Below, in pieces: positions 10,513 through 20,660 of a stretch of DNA of 64,000 nucleotides (positions are counted from its first letter, which is position 1; every line of letters starts with the position of its first letter). The notes under the pieces were generated by a model. It had not been told where the DNA came from, did no database searches, and saw only the letters and a program-made list of their open reading frames with translations. Both the position numbers and the translations under genes were made by a program. The DNA is from Rebecca billardiae RCC1528 (Eukaryota; Haptophyta): positions 186,001 through 250,000 of the forward strand of contig OZ251248.1 of the NCBI GenBank assembly GCA_965240325.2, in the 5' to 3' direction.

Positions 10513-10553
10513 GCTGTATGCGTCTCTTACTGTATTCTTTTAGTAGTAAACTG
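10498..10553. repeat. Dispersed intergenic motif, copy 2
   Basis: Begins ATCTCGCCTGCCTGAGCTGT inside the last codons of the 9061 gene and continues with the GCGTCTCTT core and TAGTAAACTG. The first 20 bases are shared with copy 4 at 20569, so this repeat supplies the stop codon of the gene. Confidence 0.8.
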
Positions 10554-10772
10554 CTGCATGTCTGACAGTCGTTTCTAAGCAGAAAGAATACTTTACCGCG
10601 CGATCGCACTCGACACTCGTTCGTTTGCTCATCACTTTATGGGCATCACTTTATTGCTCGTCAGCAAACGGCTCGATGGCGTCAGAATACAGTTTACTAT
10701 GTTTTAACGTGCACACTTGGTTAACAGACCGGCGCAGGCAGGTGAGGGGCGCGTTGCCGGCTTGCCGCACCA

Positions 10773-11738
10773 ATGGACTATCGGTTGGAAACGTCGCGGC
10801 GACTCGGCGTCCTATCTCGCCCTCAATCTGAAACTCGTCGCACGAACGCGTCGAGCAACATGACCTCCGACGGCGCGGCGCAGCAGCGCATCGTGCTGAT
10901 CACCGGCGGCACATCGGGCGTCGGCAAGGGGCTCGCAATCACGCTGGCCAAGCGTGGCGACGCCGTCCACTTCGTCGGATCCTCCGCCGAGAAGGGCCGC
11001 CAGCTGGAGGAGGAGCTGAGCGCGCTCGGCGCGCGCGGCTGCCGATTCGTGCAGTGCGACCTCTCCAGCGTCAAGGCTACGCAGGCGATGGCGCGCAGGC
11101 TGAGCACCGAGCTGCCGAAGCTAGACCTCCTCATCGCGTCCGCGGGCATCATGCCGGGCAACGAGTTCCGCCAGACCGCCGAGGGCATCGAGGTTTCGCT
11201 CGCAGTCTGCTACCTGAGCGCTTACGTGCTTGGCACCGAGCTGACGCCCCTTCTGGCCAAGGGCGAGCACCCGCAGGTGATACACGTGGCCGGGGACCTG
11301 GACAACATGATGAGGCCGCGCCCCGACTTCAAGGTCATCAACACCCCCGAGGCGAACAAAGGGAAGGGCTTCCAGAACGCGAGGGACGCGGTCCATCTCA
11401 AGACGATCTGGACGCAGGCGCTCGCTGAGGCGCTCAAGCCGCAGGGGGTGGACGTCAACGCCTTCGACCCTTTCCTGGTCAGGTCGGACATCTCAAAGAA
11501 CATGAGCTTCCCCATGAAGCAAGTCATGATCATCAGCCAGATGCTCATGGGCTCAGACGTCGCGGTGGCCGGCGTCTACCTCGCCACCTCTGCAGAGGTG
11601 CATGGCACCACGGGGCACATCTGGCGAGCCAAGGCGTCGCTCAAGGCGGCCGTGCCGCTCCGCTTCGAGCCGGCGGTTGTGGAGGAGACCAAGCGCTTCA
11701 CTGAGCAGCTGGTGGCGAAAGCACTCGCGACGGGTTGA
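10773..11738 (+). CDS. SDR-fold protein with atypical catalytic site
   Basis: 321 aa from ATG at 10773; a second ATG at 10860 would remove a basic, Ser/Arg-rich 29-residue leader that could be an organelle targeting peptide. The Rossmann signature ITGGTSGVGKG at about residues 43-53 matches the classical SDR TGxxxGxG motif. CDLSS (95-99) and LLIASAGIM (119-127) match the next two conserved blocks. At the active site the usual Ser block reads IHVAGD (170-175). The YxxxK block reads AVHLK (206-210): the lysine is kept, but the catalytic tyrosine position is alanine. The family usually reduces or oxidises carbonyls with NAD(P)H; this member may bind nucleotide without normal catalysis. The motif alignment is mine by eye. 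Confidence 0.85.
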   Translation: MDYRLETSRRLGVLSRPQSETRRTNASSNMTSDGAAQQRIVLITGGTSGVGKGLAITLAKRGDAVHFVGSSAEKGRQLEEELSALGARGCRFVQCDLSSVKATQAMARRLSTELPKLDLLIASAGIMPGNEFRQTAEGIEVSLAVCYLSAYVLGTELTPLLAKGEHPQVIHVAGDLDNMMRPRPDFKVINTPEANKGKGFQNARDAVHLKTIWTQALAEALKPQGVDVNAFDPFLVRSDISKNMSFPMKQVMIISQMLMGSDVAVAGVYLATSAEVHGTTGHIWRAKASLKAAVPLRFEPAVVEETKRFTEQLVAKALATG

Positions 11739-12413
11739 GCGCTCCGAAAGACTGCGGCGCGGCGTCGCGCGTCTCCGCTTTGACGCGGCCCCTGGACGAG
11801 CCTGTTTGGCGCGCTGTTAAGCTAGCCTTACATTACTATAGCCACTGCTGTTAGGTCTTACCGGACGAGTGACGATGATGGAAATATAATTACCGTCGCG
11901 TTCCGCGGTCCTTTTCTGCATATATAGACTTCAATTGGGCCATTTGGGGGCCCGCGGTCCGGGCGGCAGGCGGGCAGTGCGGCCGTGCCCGCTCGCGGCT
12001 CGGGCGCCGTATCAGCGCGTTGCCACTGGCCGTCCGCAGTGGCAGTTCGCTGTCGTACTTCTGATTGCCCGCGGACGGACACAATAATAACCGCGATTAA
12101 TTATTATAGGCGGTCGGATTATTATTGTCGCGTGCCAATAACACCATCATCACACACACTCAATGACCCATGCACAATTTAATATTGCACACACGTATCT
12201 ATTTACGACACACTACTACACACTCTCAGACAGTCGCGCCCCGCACCGCCGGGCTCGGGCTCGGGCTGTGCGGCGGCGGCGGCGGCGGCCAACGGCGGCG
12301 GCGCGGCGGGCCAGAGGCGGCGGTCCGGTCGGTCGGCGTGCGGCCTCTCAAAGCCGTCCGCAAAGGACTGTCAGGGGCAAAGGTGCGGCTTCATACTGCA
12401 TCACGTCATGTCG
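11739..12413. other. Intergenic region, AT-richer
   Basis: Between the ends of two convergent genes. The part from about 11820 to 12220 is noticeably less GC-rich than the rest, with TAATAATAACCGCGATTAATTA-like segments and CACACAC/ACTACACACTC runs. No ORF here carries a recognisable motif. Confidence 0.5.
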
Positions 12414-13580
12414 TCAAGAGACAAAGGTGCTTGCACGGCTCTGGAGCTCGCTTGGCTGCTGCTCGTCGAAGCGGTCAGAGTCACATATTTTGCGTTTTGA
12501 GAATGCGACGCGGAGCGCCCGGTCCTCTCGGGCCAGCTCAGCGAGCACTGCATCGGTCGTGCCGATGGGCACCTCCTCGAGCAGGTCGAGTAGGTGAGGC
12601 AGCGCGCTCTCACGCACCAGGGCCGCCGCCAACCCCATGAAATGCGGCACGCGGCTCATGTCCACTGAGCTGTTCCGCTGCCATGCGTCGGGGTCGGCGC
12701 GCATTCTGGCCAGGTCCGCGTCTGGGTATGGGGCGCCACTGGTCTTCTCGCGTACAGTGCGCACGGCAGACTTGCCGGCCTCGTCGACATCGACGATGGC
12801 AATGTCCCATGTCTGCGCGGGGAAGTCGCGTAGGAATTGGCAGAGCCGAGAGCGCCACGACGGGAGCACCTCTGAGTCGTCCTCCATCAGCAAGAAGTAG
12901 CGCTCGTCTTTGCGAGGTGCACGGCGTGGGCGGGGCGCTGGTCGCTGCGACGCACTGCCGGTGCGCACAAAGTTGACGCGAGCTTCGATCGTCTGCAGGG
13001 CGCGCCGCATGCTCAGGAAATTGGCCACGAAGAGGCCGCAGACTGCCTTGCTGATTTTGTACGAGTGTGCGATTGTTGAGGGCGATCCATACTGCGTGTA
13101 GTGCTCACAGCCCAGCACGCTGCCAAGCACGCCATTCAGTCTCAGGCGGTTCATCATGCCGCCGCCGCCGAGGACCATCCTGTGCACGCACTTGACGAGT
13201 GGCACGCGCAAGCCACCATTCGCCCCCCCCGGCTGCGTCATTCGGCGGCAACGGCGCTGACTGTACATCGCGCGCGCGAAGTCGGCGCCCATGCGCTCAG
13301 GCACTCGGCTCAGCAGCAGCTTCCTTATGTTGGGCACCGGCGGCTCGAACGCGGGCACGCGCACCGCCTCGAGTCCTGCCTTGCCGAGCGTCCTCTGCAT
13401 GAAAGCCGCGCGAACGCGATCGCGTGCGCGGTTCACGTAGTAAGCGGCCTCAATCGTGGGCGAGGATGTGTTTCGATGGACGGCCCCGGGCACCACCGCG
13501 GCATCGCAATGCTCGGCGCCGACTTGCGAGAGCATCGCAACGACGACGCCCCGCGCTACCAGTAGCCGGACCGCCGCCAT
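12414..13580 (-). CDS. GT25-like (LPS-type) glycosyltransferase, secretory pathway
   Basis: 388 aa, ATG at 13580, no intron. Residues 1-22 form a cleavable or anchoring signal peptide. The central segment RYFLLMEDDSEVLPSWRSRL (about residues 228-247) has the strand and EDD acidic motif typical of glycosyltransferase family 25 and related LPS-type transferases, followed by WDIAIVDVDEAG. Upstream, a block around CVHRMVLGGGGMMNRLRLNG resembles the part of GT25 proteins where a reaction partner is shown to be a local resident (the AHKISKAVC-like helix follows at about 175). The family moves galactose or glucose from UDP-sugar to glycans or hydroxylysine in ER/Golgi. Acceptor and sugar cannot be read from sequence. 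Confidence 0.68.
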   Translation of the reverse strand: MAAVRLLVARGVVVAMLSQVGAEHCDAAVVPGAVHRNTSSPTIEAAYYVNRARDRVRAAFMQRTLGKAGLEAVRVPAFEPPVPNIRKLLLSRVPERMGADFARAMYSQRRCRRMTQPGGANGGLRVPLVKCVHRMVLGGGGMMNRLRLNGVLGSVLGCEHYTQYGSPSTIAHSYKISKAVCGLFVANFLSMRRALQTIEARVNFVRTGSASQRPAPRPRRAPRKDERYFLLMEDDSEVLPSWRSRLCQFLRDFPAQTWDIAIVDVDEAGKSAVRTVREKTSGAPYPDADLARMRADPDAWQRNSSVDMSRVPHFMGLAAALVRESALPHLLDLLEEVPIGTTDAVLAELAREDRALRVAFSKRKICDSDRFDEQQPSELQSRASTFVS

Positions 13581-13740
13581 CGTCAGTGACCCGCCTGACC
13601 GTCCGCAGGAAGTCGGTGCGCGGGGAAACTAATACCCCCGCCGCCCATCATTCTTTGCTTCTATCTACTGCTATAGCTCATCAGGCAGGCAAATAATAAC
13701 CGGTCAAGGGCCGTCCTTGAACCGGTGCCTGCCCGATGAT

Positions 13741-13785
13741 GAGCTGTGTGCGTCTCTACGTATTCATAGTAAAGTCTGTAAACTG
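13741..13785. repeat. Dispersed intergenic motif, copy 3
   Basis: GAGCTGTGTGCGTCTCT followed by a diverged AT stretch and TCTGTAAACTGTAT. It lies upstream of the minus-strand glycosyltransferase start, the same relation as copies 1 and 4 have to their genes. Confidence 0.75.
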
Positions 13786-15460
13786 TATGGGGTCCCGGAC
13801 TTTTTTTTCATAGATGATCGTCAGTGCTGCCGGACACTGGCGCCTGCAGTGGCAGCGGCGGCGGAACTAATAATTTATCACTTGAGTTGCGGTGCGGTGC
13901 CTCCTGATGTCGTCCGAGTCCGTGAGGCGATAACGACGGTCGTGGCGGTTCAGTGATTCCGTCGTTAATAACCGTCAAAACCCAGCGCCCATTATTAATG
14001 CCGCATTATGATATAATATATACAAAATTTCGTTCAGCGGTTTTTTCAGCCCGCTAGCGAGTAGCGTCCGAGTCTGAAACTGAAAGGTCCTGGGACCAAG
14101 CTAAGTGGCTCGATAGAGAGCCTAGGTACACCCCAACATGCGACTGGGGCGTTGGCGCCCGAGCCCACCGGCGTCACCGCTCCAGCCGCTCTCTCTCTCG
14201 CGCGCGTGCACGTGTCCGACACGGACGAAAGGACCCCCATTGTGCAAAAACGCAGTGATCAGGCTCAGGAGGGCTGCCACTGCTTCCCTTGCGCCATCGA
14301 AGCCATCCTGGGCGTACCGCAAGTGTATCCCAATGTGCTCGCACGGCTCCTGCGCGGAATCGACACCATAGGCTGCTCGTCATACCTCACGGTTGCGACA
14401 CGTGTGTAGCTTGCGACGTTGCTCGTTCACGGTGGCAGTCGTCGGGCACGCCGACGCTCACGTCGCTGCTTCGGATGGGCACATGTTTGCGATCTCGACC
14501 TCGACCGCTCACACGGTCACAAATCGCCGACCCATCACCCAGCGTCGGCGTTCGAGTCTGGGTCGTCGATCAGCCAGGCACCACTGTTGTGCGCGCGAGC
14601 GCATCCTGTCGTGCGTATGCCGTCCCGCCGGTGTGCCCGACACCTTGATCGCGCAAGCTGCCATGGTACATCGGCGGCTGAGACAGAGCCCTGCGTCACA
14701 GCCGAGATAACCAGCGCTGCCAATCACCCCCGTCTCGCGAATCGCCGCCGTGTGTCCATCCTTATCCATGACGCGCCGCAACATCCCGCCGGCGCGATGC
14801 GTACCGCCGGTGTGTGGATGAGCACTCGGAGCAGCTGCAGACGATCACCCCCGCTTCACGTCATCATCTTCTTGAGCCTGGGTGCCCATGCGCTCCATCC
14901 ACCGTCGCTCCCAACGCCGTCAGGGGTTGCCCGGCTCGCGGCCGCCTCTCCTGTGCCCAAGCACACAAAATGCTGGGTTGTGTTGACGTTTGGCAGCCAT
15001 GCGTCGCTCGAGGCATCGGCCTGGCGATCTGCCGGCTTGGTCGTCGATTCCCCACGTCTTGACTCTTGGCGGGTTGTCCGATGGAAGCTTCGGCCACGGC
15101 GAGGTTTTGTTCGGCGGCTAGCGGCCAGCAACATCCGATTTTTTGCTCTGAAACCCCAGATCTGCTCACAAAAATGGCGGGCTCACAGCCGATGGGCCCG
15201 ATGGCGGCGGAGTTGGCGGTGGCGCTACTGGGCTTTCTGAAGCGCCTATGCGTGGGGCATCTACTGTAGCGCTCACTGGGGACCATGTGGCCGCAGTCAT
15301 CCCCTCGCGGCCTACTATGCACGCATTACGGTGCCGAATTTGCACAATGATATTGATGGGGGTCTTTGACTCTTTCGGTATACTGATGGGCGGGTTTTCC
15401 GGTAAGATCGACCGGGCTGACGGACTCACGGACTCACGGAGTCAGATGTTTTAAAATTAC

Positions 15461-15490
15461 TATATGTGGTGTTATTGGTACAATAAGTGA
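15461..15490. repeat. Direct repeat, left copy
   Basis: TATATGTGGTGTTATTGGTA then CAATAAGTGA. It matches 15946-15975 with about two changes, so the pair encloses about 455 bp. Confidence 0.8.
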
Positions 15491-15945
15491 GTGTGTGTGT
15501 ATACGAGCTGCATGACGGAGGGGCTCCGGCTGTGACGGGCCTCTGCACTCCACTTACCCGTGTTTCGTCGCAGCCGCCCTCGCAGAATTTCAGGACTCTT
15601 ATTCTGCGGGTACGCCGCGGGTGCACGAGCAAAGTGCCCAGCGAGTGCCAGAGCGGCGCGGACGAACCAGCCATGCTGCTGCCCCCGGGCATTCGGCAAG
15701 TCATCGGCGCGAGCACCGCCTCGCTTCTCGAGCAGCGAGCTGGGCCAATCGGCAGCGCACAACCTGAGCGCGCCAGGTACCTCTCGCCTCGTCCTTCGAC
15801 CACAGGAGTCAGGATGCCTGCACCATCAACTCGTCGATCAGCAAGTGGCGTCCCTCGGCTGCGCACGAGTGCACCACGCAGTGTGACCACGCAGGCAGGC
15901 GCAGCAGCAAACGACCAGCAGCTGCTTTGTAGTGTCGTATGTATA

Positions 15946-15975
15946 TATATGTGGGGTTATTGGTACAATAACTGA
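15946..15975. repeat. Direct repeat, right copy
   Basis: TATATGTGGGGTTATTGGTA then CAATAACTGA, the partner of 15461-15490. The enclosed segment has no recognisable coding content. Confidence 0.8.
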
Positions 15976-16369
15976 TTGTCTAAGAGGACGACAAGAACGC
16001 CGGGCGCCAGCGCCGCTCATCAGCCACATCGCCCTCTAGTCTCTACCAGACCATCGCCTCAAAGGGCGCTGCTCCCGGACAAACAGTCTGTCCGGGTTGT
16101 TCTGCCGCCCAGGAGATCGGTTTCCGGCGCCGGCCTCTGCCGGCCTGCTTCGCCAGGCGCGGCGTGCGAGATGGCTCCAGCCAAGCTCGTCCTGCGTCGC
16201 CGGCGGCGGCGGCTCGCACGCGGGTGGCGCGTTGCGTGCACCGACCAACATCTATCCCATTGAGTAACTAGGAACACACGCAGCCGCCTCGGCATCGACA
16301 TCGGCCAGGGCCCAGGCGGCGTGCCCACCTTCGGCCAGCAGTTGGCGTCGGCGTTCACGAGGACGGCTA

Positions 16370-16516
<147 letters not shown>

Positions 16517-16638
16517 CTGATGCTACGACGCGACTCCTGACTCCTGACTCAGGAGTCCTGGCCGCGCTGAGTACTTGAGCAGATAACTAGTCACTGACTC
16601 AGTGAGTCAGGCTGACAGTCTGTCAGGCTGAGAGATCG

Positions 16639-19600
16639 TCAGTCATCCGCGCGAGGCCAGTACTGGCCGTCGGTGTACACGCGCACACCGTAGCTGACAG
16701 CGCCCTGCCGCTCGCCGCCGCCCGGCGGCGGCAAGTACATGCCCGCCGCTGCCTCGAGCGTGCACACGAGCAGGTGGCCGTTGGGTGTCAGGGAGATCTG
16801 GGTCGCCTTGGACGAGGCGGCGGCGAGCTCGGCGGCGAGCGGCTCGCCGATGGGGTTGTCGCTGAGGCACAGCTGGCGCAGCCGCCCCCGCGCGCCCGCG
16901 GCGCGCAGGGCCTCGAGCAGCGCGGCCGCGCCCTCGTCTCCCACCTGATTTGCGCTGAGCCCAAGCGCCGTGAGGCTGCTGGCCTGGGCGCCGAGCGCCG
17001 CGGCGGCGAGCGCGGCCGCGCCCGCGTCGCCGATGCCGTTCCGCCCGAGCGTGAGCGCGGCGAGGCGAGAGCCCTCAGCGCCGAGGCAGGCGGCGAGCTT
17101 GCGCGCGCCCTCGTCGCCGATCTCGTTCCCATCGAGGATGAGCCGCTGCAGCGCCGCCTTTGGATTCGCGCGCAGCGCGCCGCCGAGCTCGGCCGCGCCG
17201 GCCGCGCCCAGCCTGTTCCGCCCGAGCTCGAGCAGCGTGAGTCCGGCGTTGGCGCGCAGCCCGCCGGCCAGTCCGGAGGCGCCCGTCGGGCCGATGCCGG
17301 CCTGCGTGAGCCGGAGCTCGCGCAGCGCGCGGTTCGAGCGGAGCGCGCCGCCCAGGTCGGAGGCGCCCGCGTCGCCGATGCGCTCGCACCGACTCAGGTC
17401 GAGCACCGCGAGGGTGTCGTGCTCGGCGATCGCTCCGGCGAGGGCGGAGGCGCCGCTGCCGCCGATCGCGCTGCGCGCGGCGCTGAGGATGCGGAGGGAG
17501 CCGTTGGCGCGCAGCCCGGCGGCGAGCGCGGCCGCGCCCTCGTCGCCCACGCCCGTGCACCCCGCGAGGTTGAGCACGAGCAGGCTCGCGCTTGCGCCGA
17601 GCGCGGCGCCGAGCGCGGCCGCGCCCGCGTCTGCCACCGCCTCGTTGCCACCCAGGTCCAACTCCCGCAAGGCTTGGCACACGCGCGCCGCGCCGGCGAG
17701 CTCGGCAGCCGCTCGCTCGCCGAGGGCGTTGTACCGCAGGCTGAGCTCGTCGAGTGCGCCGTGCGCTCGCAGCGCGTCCGCGAGGACCACGCCGCCACCC
17801 TCGCCGAGCTCGGTGTGCTCCAGCTCCAGCGCCCTGAGCGGCGGGTGCGCGCGCACGCGCGCCGCGAGCGCGGCGCCGCCCGGTTCGCCCAGTCTCGTCA
17901 TTCTGATTGTGAGCCGGCGCACTGAGCCGCCCGCGCAGATCGCGGCGCCGAGCTCGTCGACGAGCGGCGGCACGGCGTCGCGCGTCTCGCTGCGCAGCTG
18001 CCCGAGCCGCACGCCCTCCAGCGCCGTGTCCGCGCGCACGTACGCCGCCACCAGCGGCCAATCGTCGGGGCTCGTGGGCGTGAAGGCAAGCGTGCGCGCG
18101 CCGCGGTCGACCTGGATTGGGCGCGTGCGCGCGCCGGCGGGCTGGAGCTCGAGGCTCGCGCCGTGCGCGTCGAGGGCGGCGAGGAGGCGCTCGACGGGCG
18201 CGCCGGCGGGGGGCATCGCGCCCAGCGAGAGCGTCTGCAACGACGCGTGCCGTGCGAGGTCGTACGCTGCGAGCGCTGCGTCGCCGGCACTGCACTCGGC
18301 GCGCAGCTGCAGCCGCGTCGCGCCGTCCGCCGTGCCACAGAGCGTGCGCACGCCCTCGCCGCGCGCCTCCGCGGCGGCGCGCAGCAGCTCGGCGCTGTCG
18401 AAGGAGAAGTCGTTCCGGTGCAGCAGCGCCAGGCCGCTCAGCGCCGGGTTGGCCTCCAGCTCATACGCCAGCAGCGCAGCATCGCCGTCTGGCACTCTCG
18501 GCTGCGACTGCTGCGGCGGCTGCTGCTGCCGCTGCGCCGGCTGTGGAAGTTTGGCTTTGGCGCCGGCCCCCTTCGCGCCGCGCTCCTTGGCGGCGGCGCG
18601 CGCCACCGGCGGCGGCGTGCCACCGGGCCCGCCGCCCGCCGCCGCCGCCGCGCGTGCGCCGCGCGTGCGCGGCTCGACGCTCGGCGCGCCGTCCGCTGTC
18701 CCATAGAGCGTGCGGAGCTGACCGGCGCGGCTTTGCGCGGCTCGGAGCAGCTGCTCGCCGCCGGCCGCGCCGAAGGCGTTGAGCGCCAGGTCGGCGCGGC
18801 TGAGCGAGGCGCTGGCGCGGATGCCCGCGGCAAGCGCCGCCGCGCCCTCGTCGCCGATCCCGTTGCCACTCAGGTCGAGCTCAGTCAGGCTGACGCTCTC
18901 CCCGAGTCCCTTCGCGAGGCTCGAAGCACTTTCGTCCGAGATTCCGCAGCCGGGGAGCGCGAGGGTGCGCAGCGCGTGCGCCGCGCTCGGGATGGGCGCG
19001 GGCGGCCACGGCGCGCTCGGCTCGGTGCCGCGCACGCTGAGCACCTCGAGGTGCGTCGCCGTGCACAGCGAGCGCGCGAGCAGCCGCACCACCTCCTCCG
19101 TCCGAAGCGTCGGCAGCTGCAGCGCGCGCAGCCGCGCGCGCGCCAGCGACTCGAGCAGCGCGAGCGCGCGCGGCTTGAGCTTGAAGCCCGGGTGCTTGCG
19201 CCGCTTGGCGGCGAGCTGCGCGTCGTACCGCGGGAGCAGCAGCGCGGCGAACCGCGCGCGCAGCGTCGCGTCGAACGTCTCCCGGTCCGGGCCGACGAAC
19301 TCCTGGATCCGGACCAAATCCGCATGCACGCTCGCCTGCGACCGCTCGAGACCAAAGTCGACGGCGCGCTCGGCGAGCTCGAGCGGGAAGTCGGGCGGCA
19401 CGGCCTCCTCGCCGTGGCGGATCGCCGAGGTGGAGATCTCGAGGTTGAAGTCGCGCCGCTCGTGCCCCTGCATCGTCGAGCTCGCCACCGCGTACGTGTC
19501 CAGCTGGAAGCCGGCGCCGCGGCCGAGCAGCGCTTGGTACAGCTCAAAGCCGCACCACGCGCGGCTGAAGGTGACGCCGTCGCGGTCGAGGACGGAGACG

Positions 19601-20500
19601 ACACCCTCCGCGAGCTCGAGCGCGCGGAAGAAGGGGTACTCGCTGATCGGCGCGCCCTCGCCCAGCTCGGCGCCCAGCCGGTGCTGGTTGATCGCGTGCG
19701 CACACACCCAGTACGTCGCGAGCTCGGCCGGCAGCGCGCGGTCGGCCGCGTGCGCGCGCAGCATTGCGAGGAAGTCCTCGATCGGCTCGCCCCACCTGCG
19801 CGCGCCAGCGGGGGGCGTCGTGCGGGGCTGGGCGTGGCGCGCGGGCTCGGGAGGGGCCCGGGCCGCCTGTGCGCGGCTGCGCGGCCGCGCGCGCACACCA
19901 GTGGGACACGAACCACTGAGGCGGCTGCGGGCCCGTCGCGAGCAGCTCCACCATCGAGCACTGGCGCGCGCGCGTGGCCGGCTTGATGAGCCAGTACATC
20001 AGGTCGTACAGCGTCATGGTGTGCTCCGTCAGCTTCGCCCCCTTCTGCGCGGGGCTCGTCGAGGTCCACCCCTTGCGCTTGCAGTTCGCCTTGGCCGCGG
20101 CGAACACGCGCTCGAGCTGCGCGAGCGTGATCCCGCGCTCCTCCGTGCGCTCGATGGTGCAGCCGGCGTGCGGCACACCGTCGGGCCAGAGGGCGCGGAG
20201 GTCGACGTTCGGCGCGTGCTCGCCCGCCGCGCGGACGGGCGGCGGCGTCGAGCTCCGGCCCGCGTCGCTGCCCGGCGCGCTGCCGCTGTCGCGAGCGCTG
20301 CCGCCGTCACGCGCGCGCGCCGGCGACGGCACCGGCGCGTCCGCACGGGCGCGCGACCGCCCGACCGCGGCGTCGGCCTCGGGCGGAGGCAGCCGGGAGT
20401 GCGCGGCGCCCGCCGACGCGCGCCCGACCGGCGGCGACGTTTGCTGGGGCCGTCGCTTGGCCTTGCCGATGGGCGGCAGGGCGGCCGGGTCCGGCGCCAT
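16639..20500 (-). CDS. TIR-like domain plus leucine-rich-repeat protein
   Basis: Two exons, 20500-19899 and 19795-16639, joined by a GT-AG intron of 103 bp that splits Trp201; 1,252 aa. ATG at 20500 is the first in frame; the frame upstream starts only with TTG. Residues 1-95 are disordered Pro/Ser/Ala. Residues about 160-300 hold a conserved-looking block: TLYDLMYWLIKPATR, WFVSHWWGEP (196-205), YWVCAHAINQH (229-239), then FSRAWCGFEL (277-286). The last piece resembles the SxxWCxxEL of TIR domains, where Glu is the NADase residue (here Glu285). Two sets of RNI-type leucine-rich repeats follow, about residues 395-510 and 740-1215 (LTELDLSGNGIGDEGAAAL pattern), separated by an Ala/Gln/Pro linker. 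LRRs bind proteins; the sensor-effector reading is my inference. I recall similar SHWWGE blocks in uncharacterised algal proteins. Confidence 0.82.
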
Positions 20501-20568
20501 GCTGGACTGCCGAGTGTGCACGAACTGGAACTGAAGTACACCGCCCTTCCGGTACCCGCATGATGCCA

Positions 20569-20615
20569 ATCTCGCCTGCCTGAGCTGTGTGCGTCTCTTA
20601 TTCTTAGTAAACTGT
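20569..20615. repeat. Dispersed intergenic motif, copy 4
   Basis: ATCTCGCCTGCCTGAGCTGT, then GTGCGTCTCTTATTCTTAGT and AAACTG. It sits in the 160-bp gap between the divergent TIR-like/LRR gene and the plus-strand glycosyltransferase, and is the cleanest of the four copies. Confidence 0.85.
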
Positions 20616-20660
20616 AGAGTGTAGACTGTTCATAAGTTTGAAGTAAGAACTCCCTCGTCG

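Noticed and set aside
14419-15240. 273-codon plus-strand frame in the long intergenic region
   Set aside because: No motif, competing frames on the other strand, and location in repeat-bearing DNA.
15422-15446. Short regularly spaced repeats considered as a CRISPR-like array
   Set aside because: These are GACTCACG simple repeats without unique spacers, in a eukaryotic setting.
18163-19986. Plus-strand 607-codon frame opposite the LRR gene, and other Arg-rich long frames such as 2756-3889 and 16970-18706
   Set aside because: GC-rich coding DNA leaves opposite-strand frames open; composition is mostly Arg/Ala/Ser and no domain is visible.
20501-20569. Earlier start for the TIR-like/LRR protein
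   Set aside because: The upstream codon is TTG; ATG at 20500 is the first usable start in this eukaryotic context.
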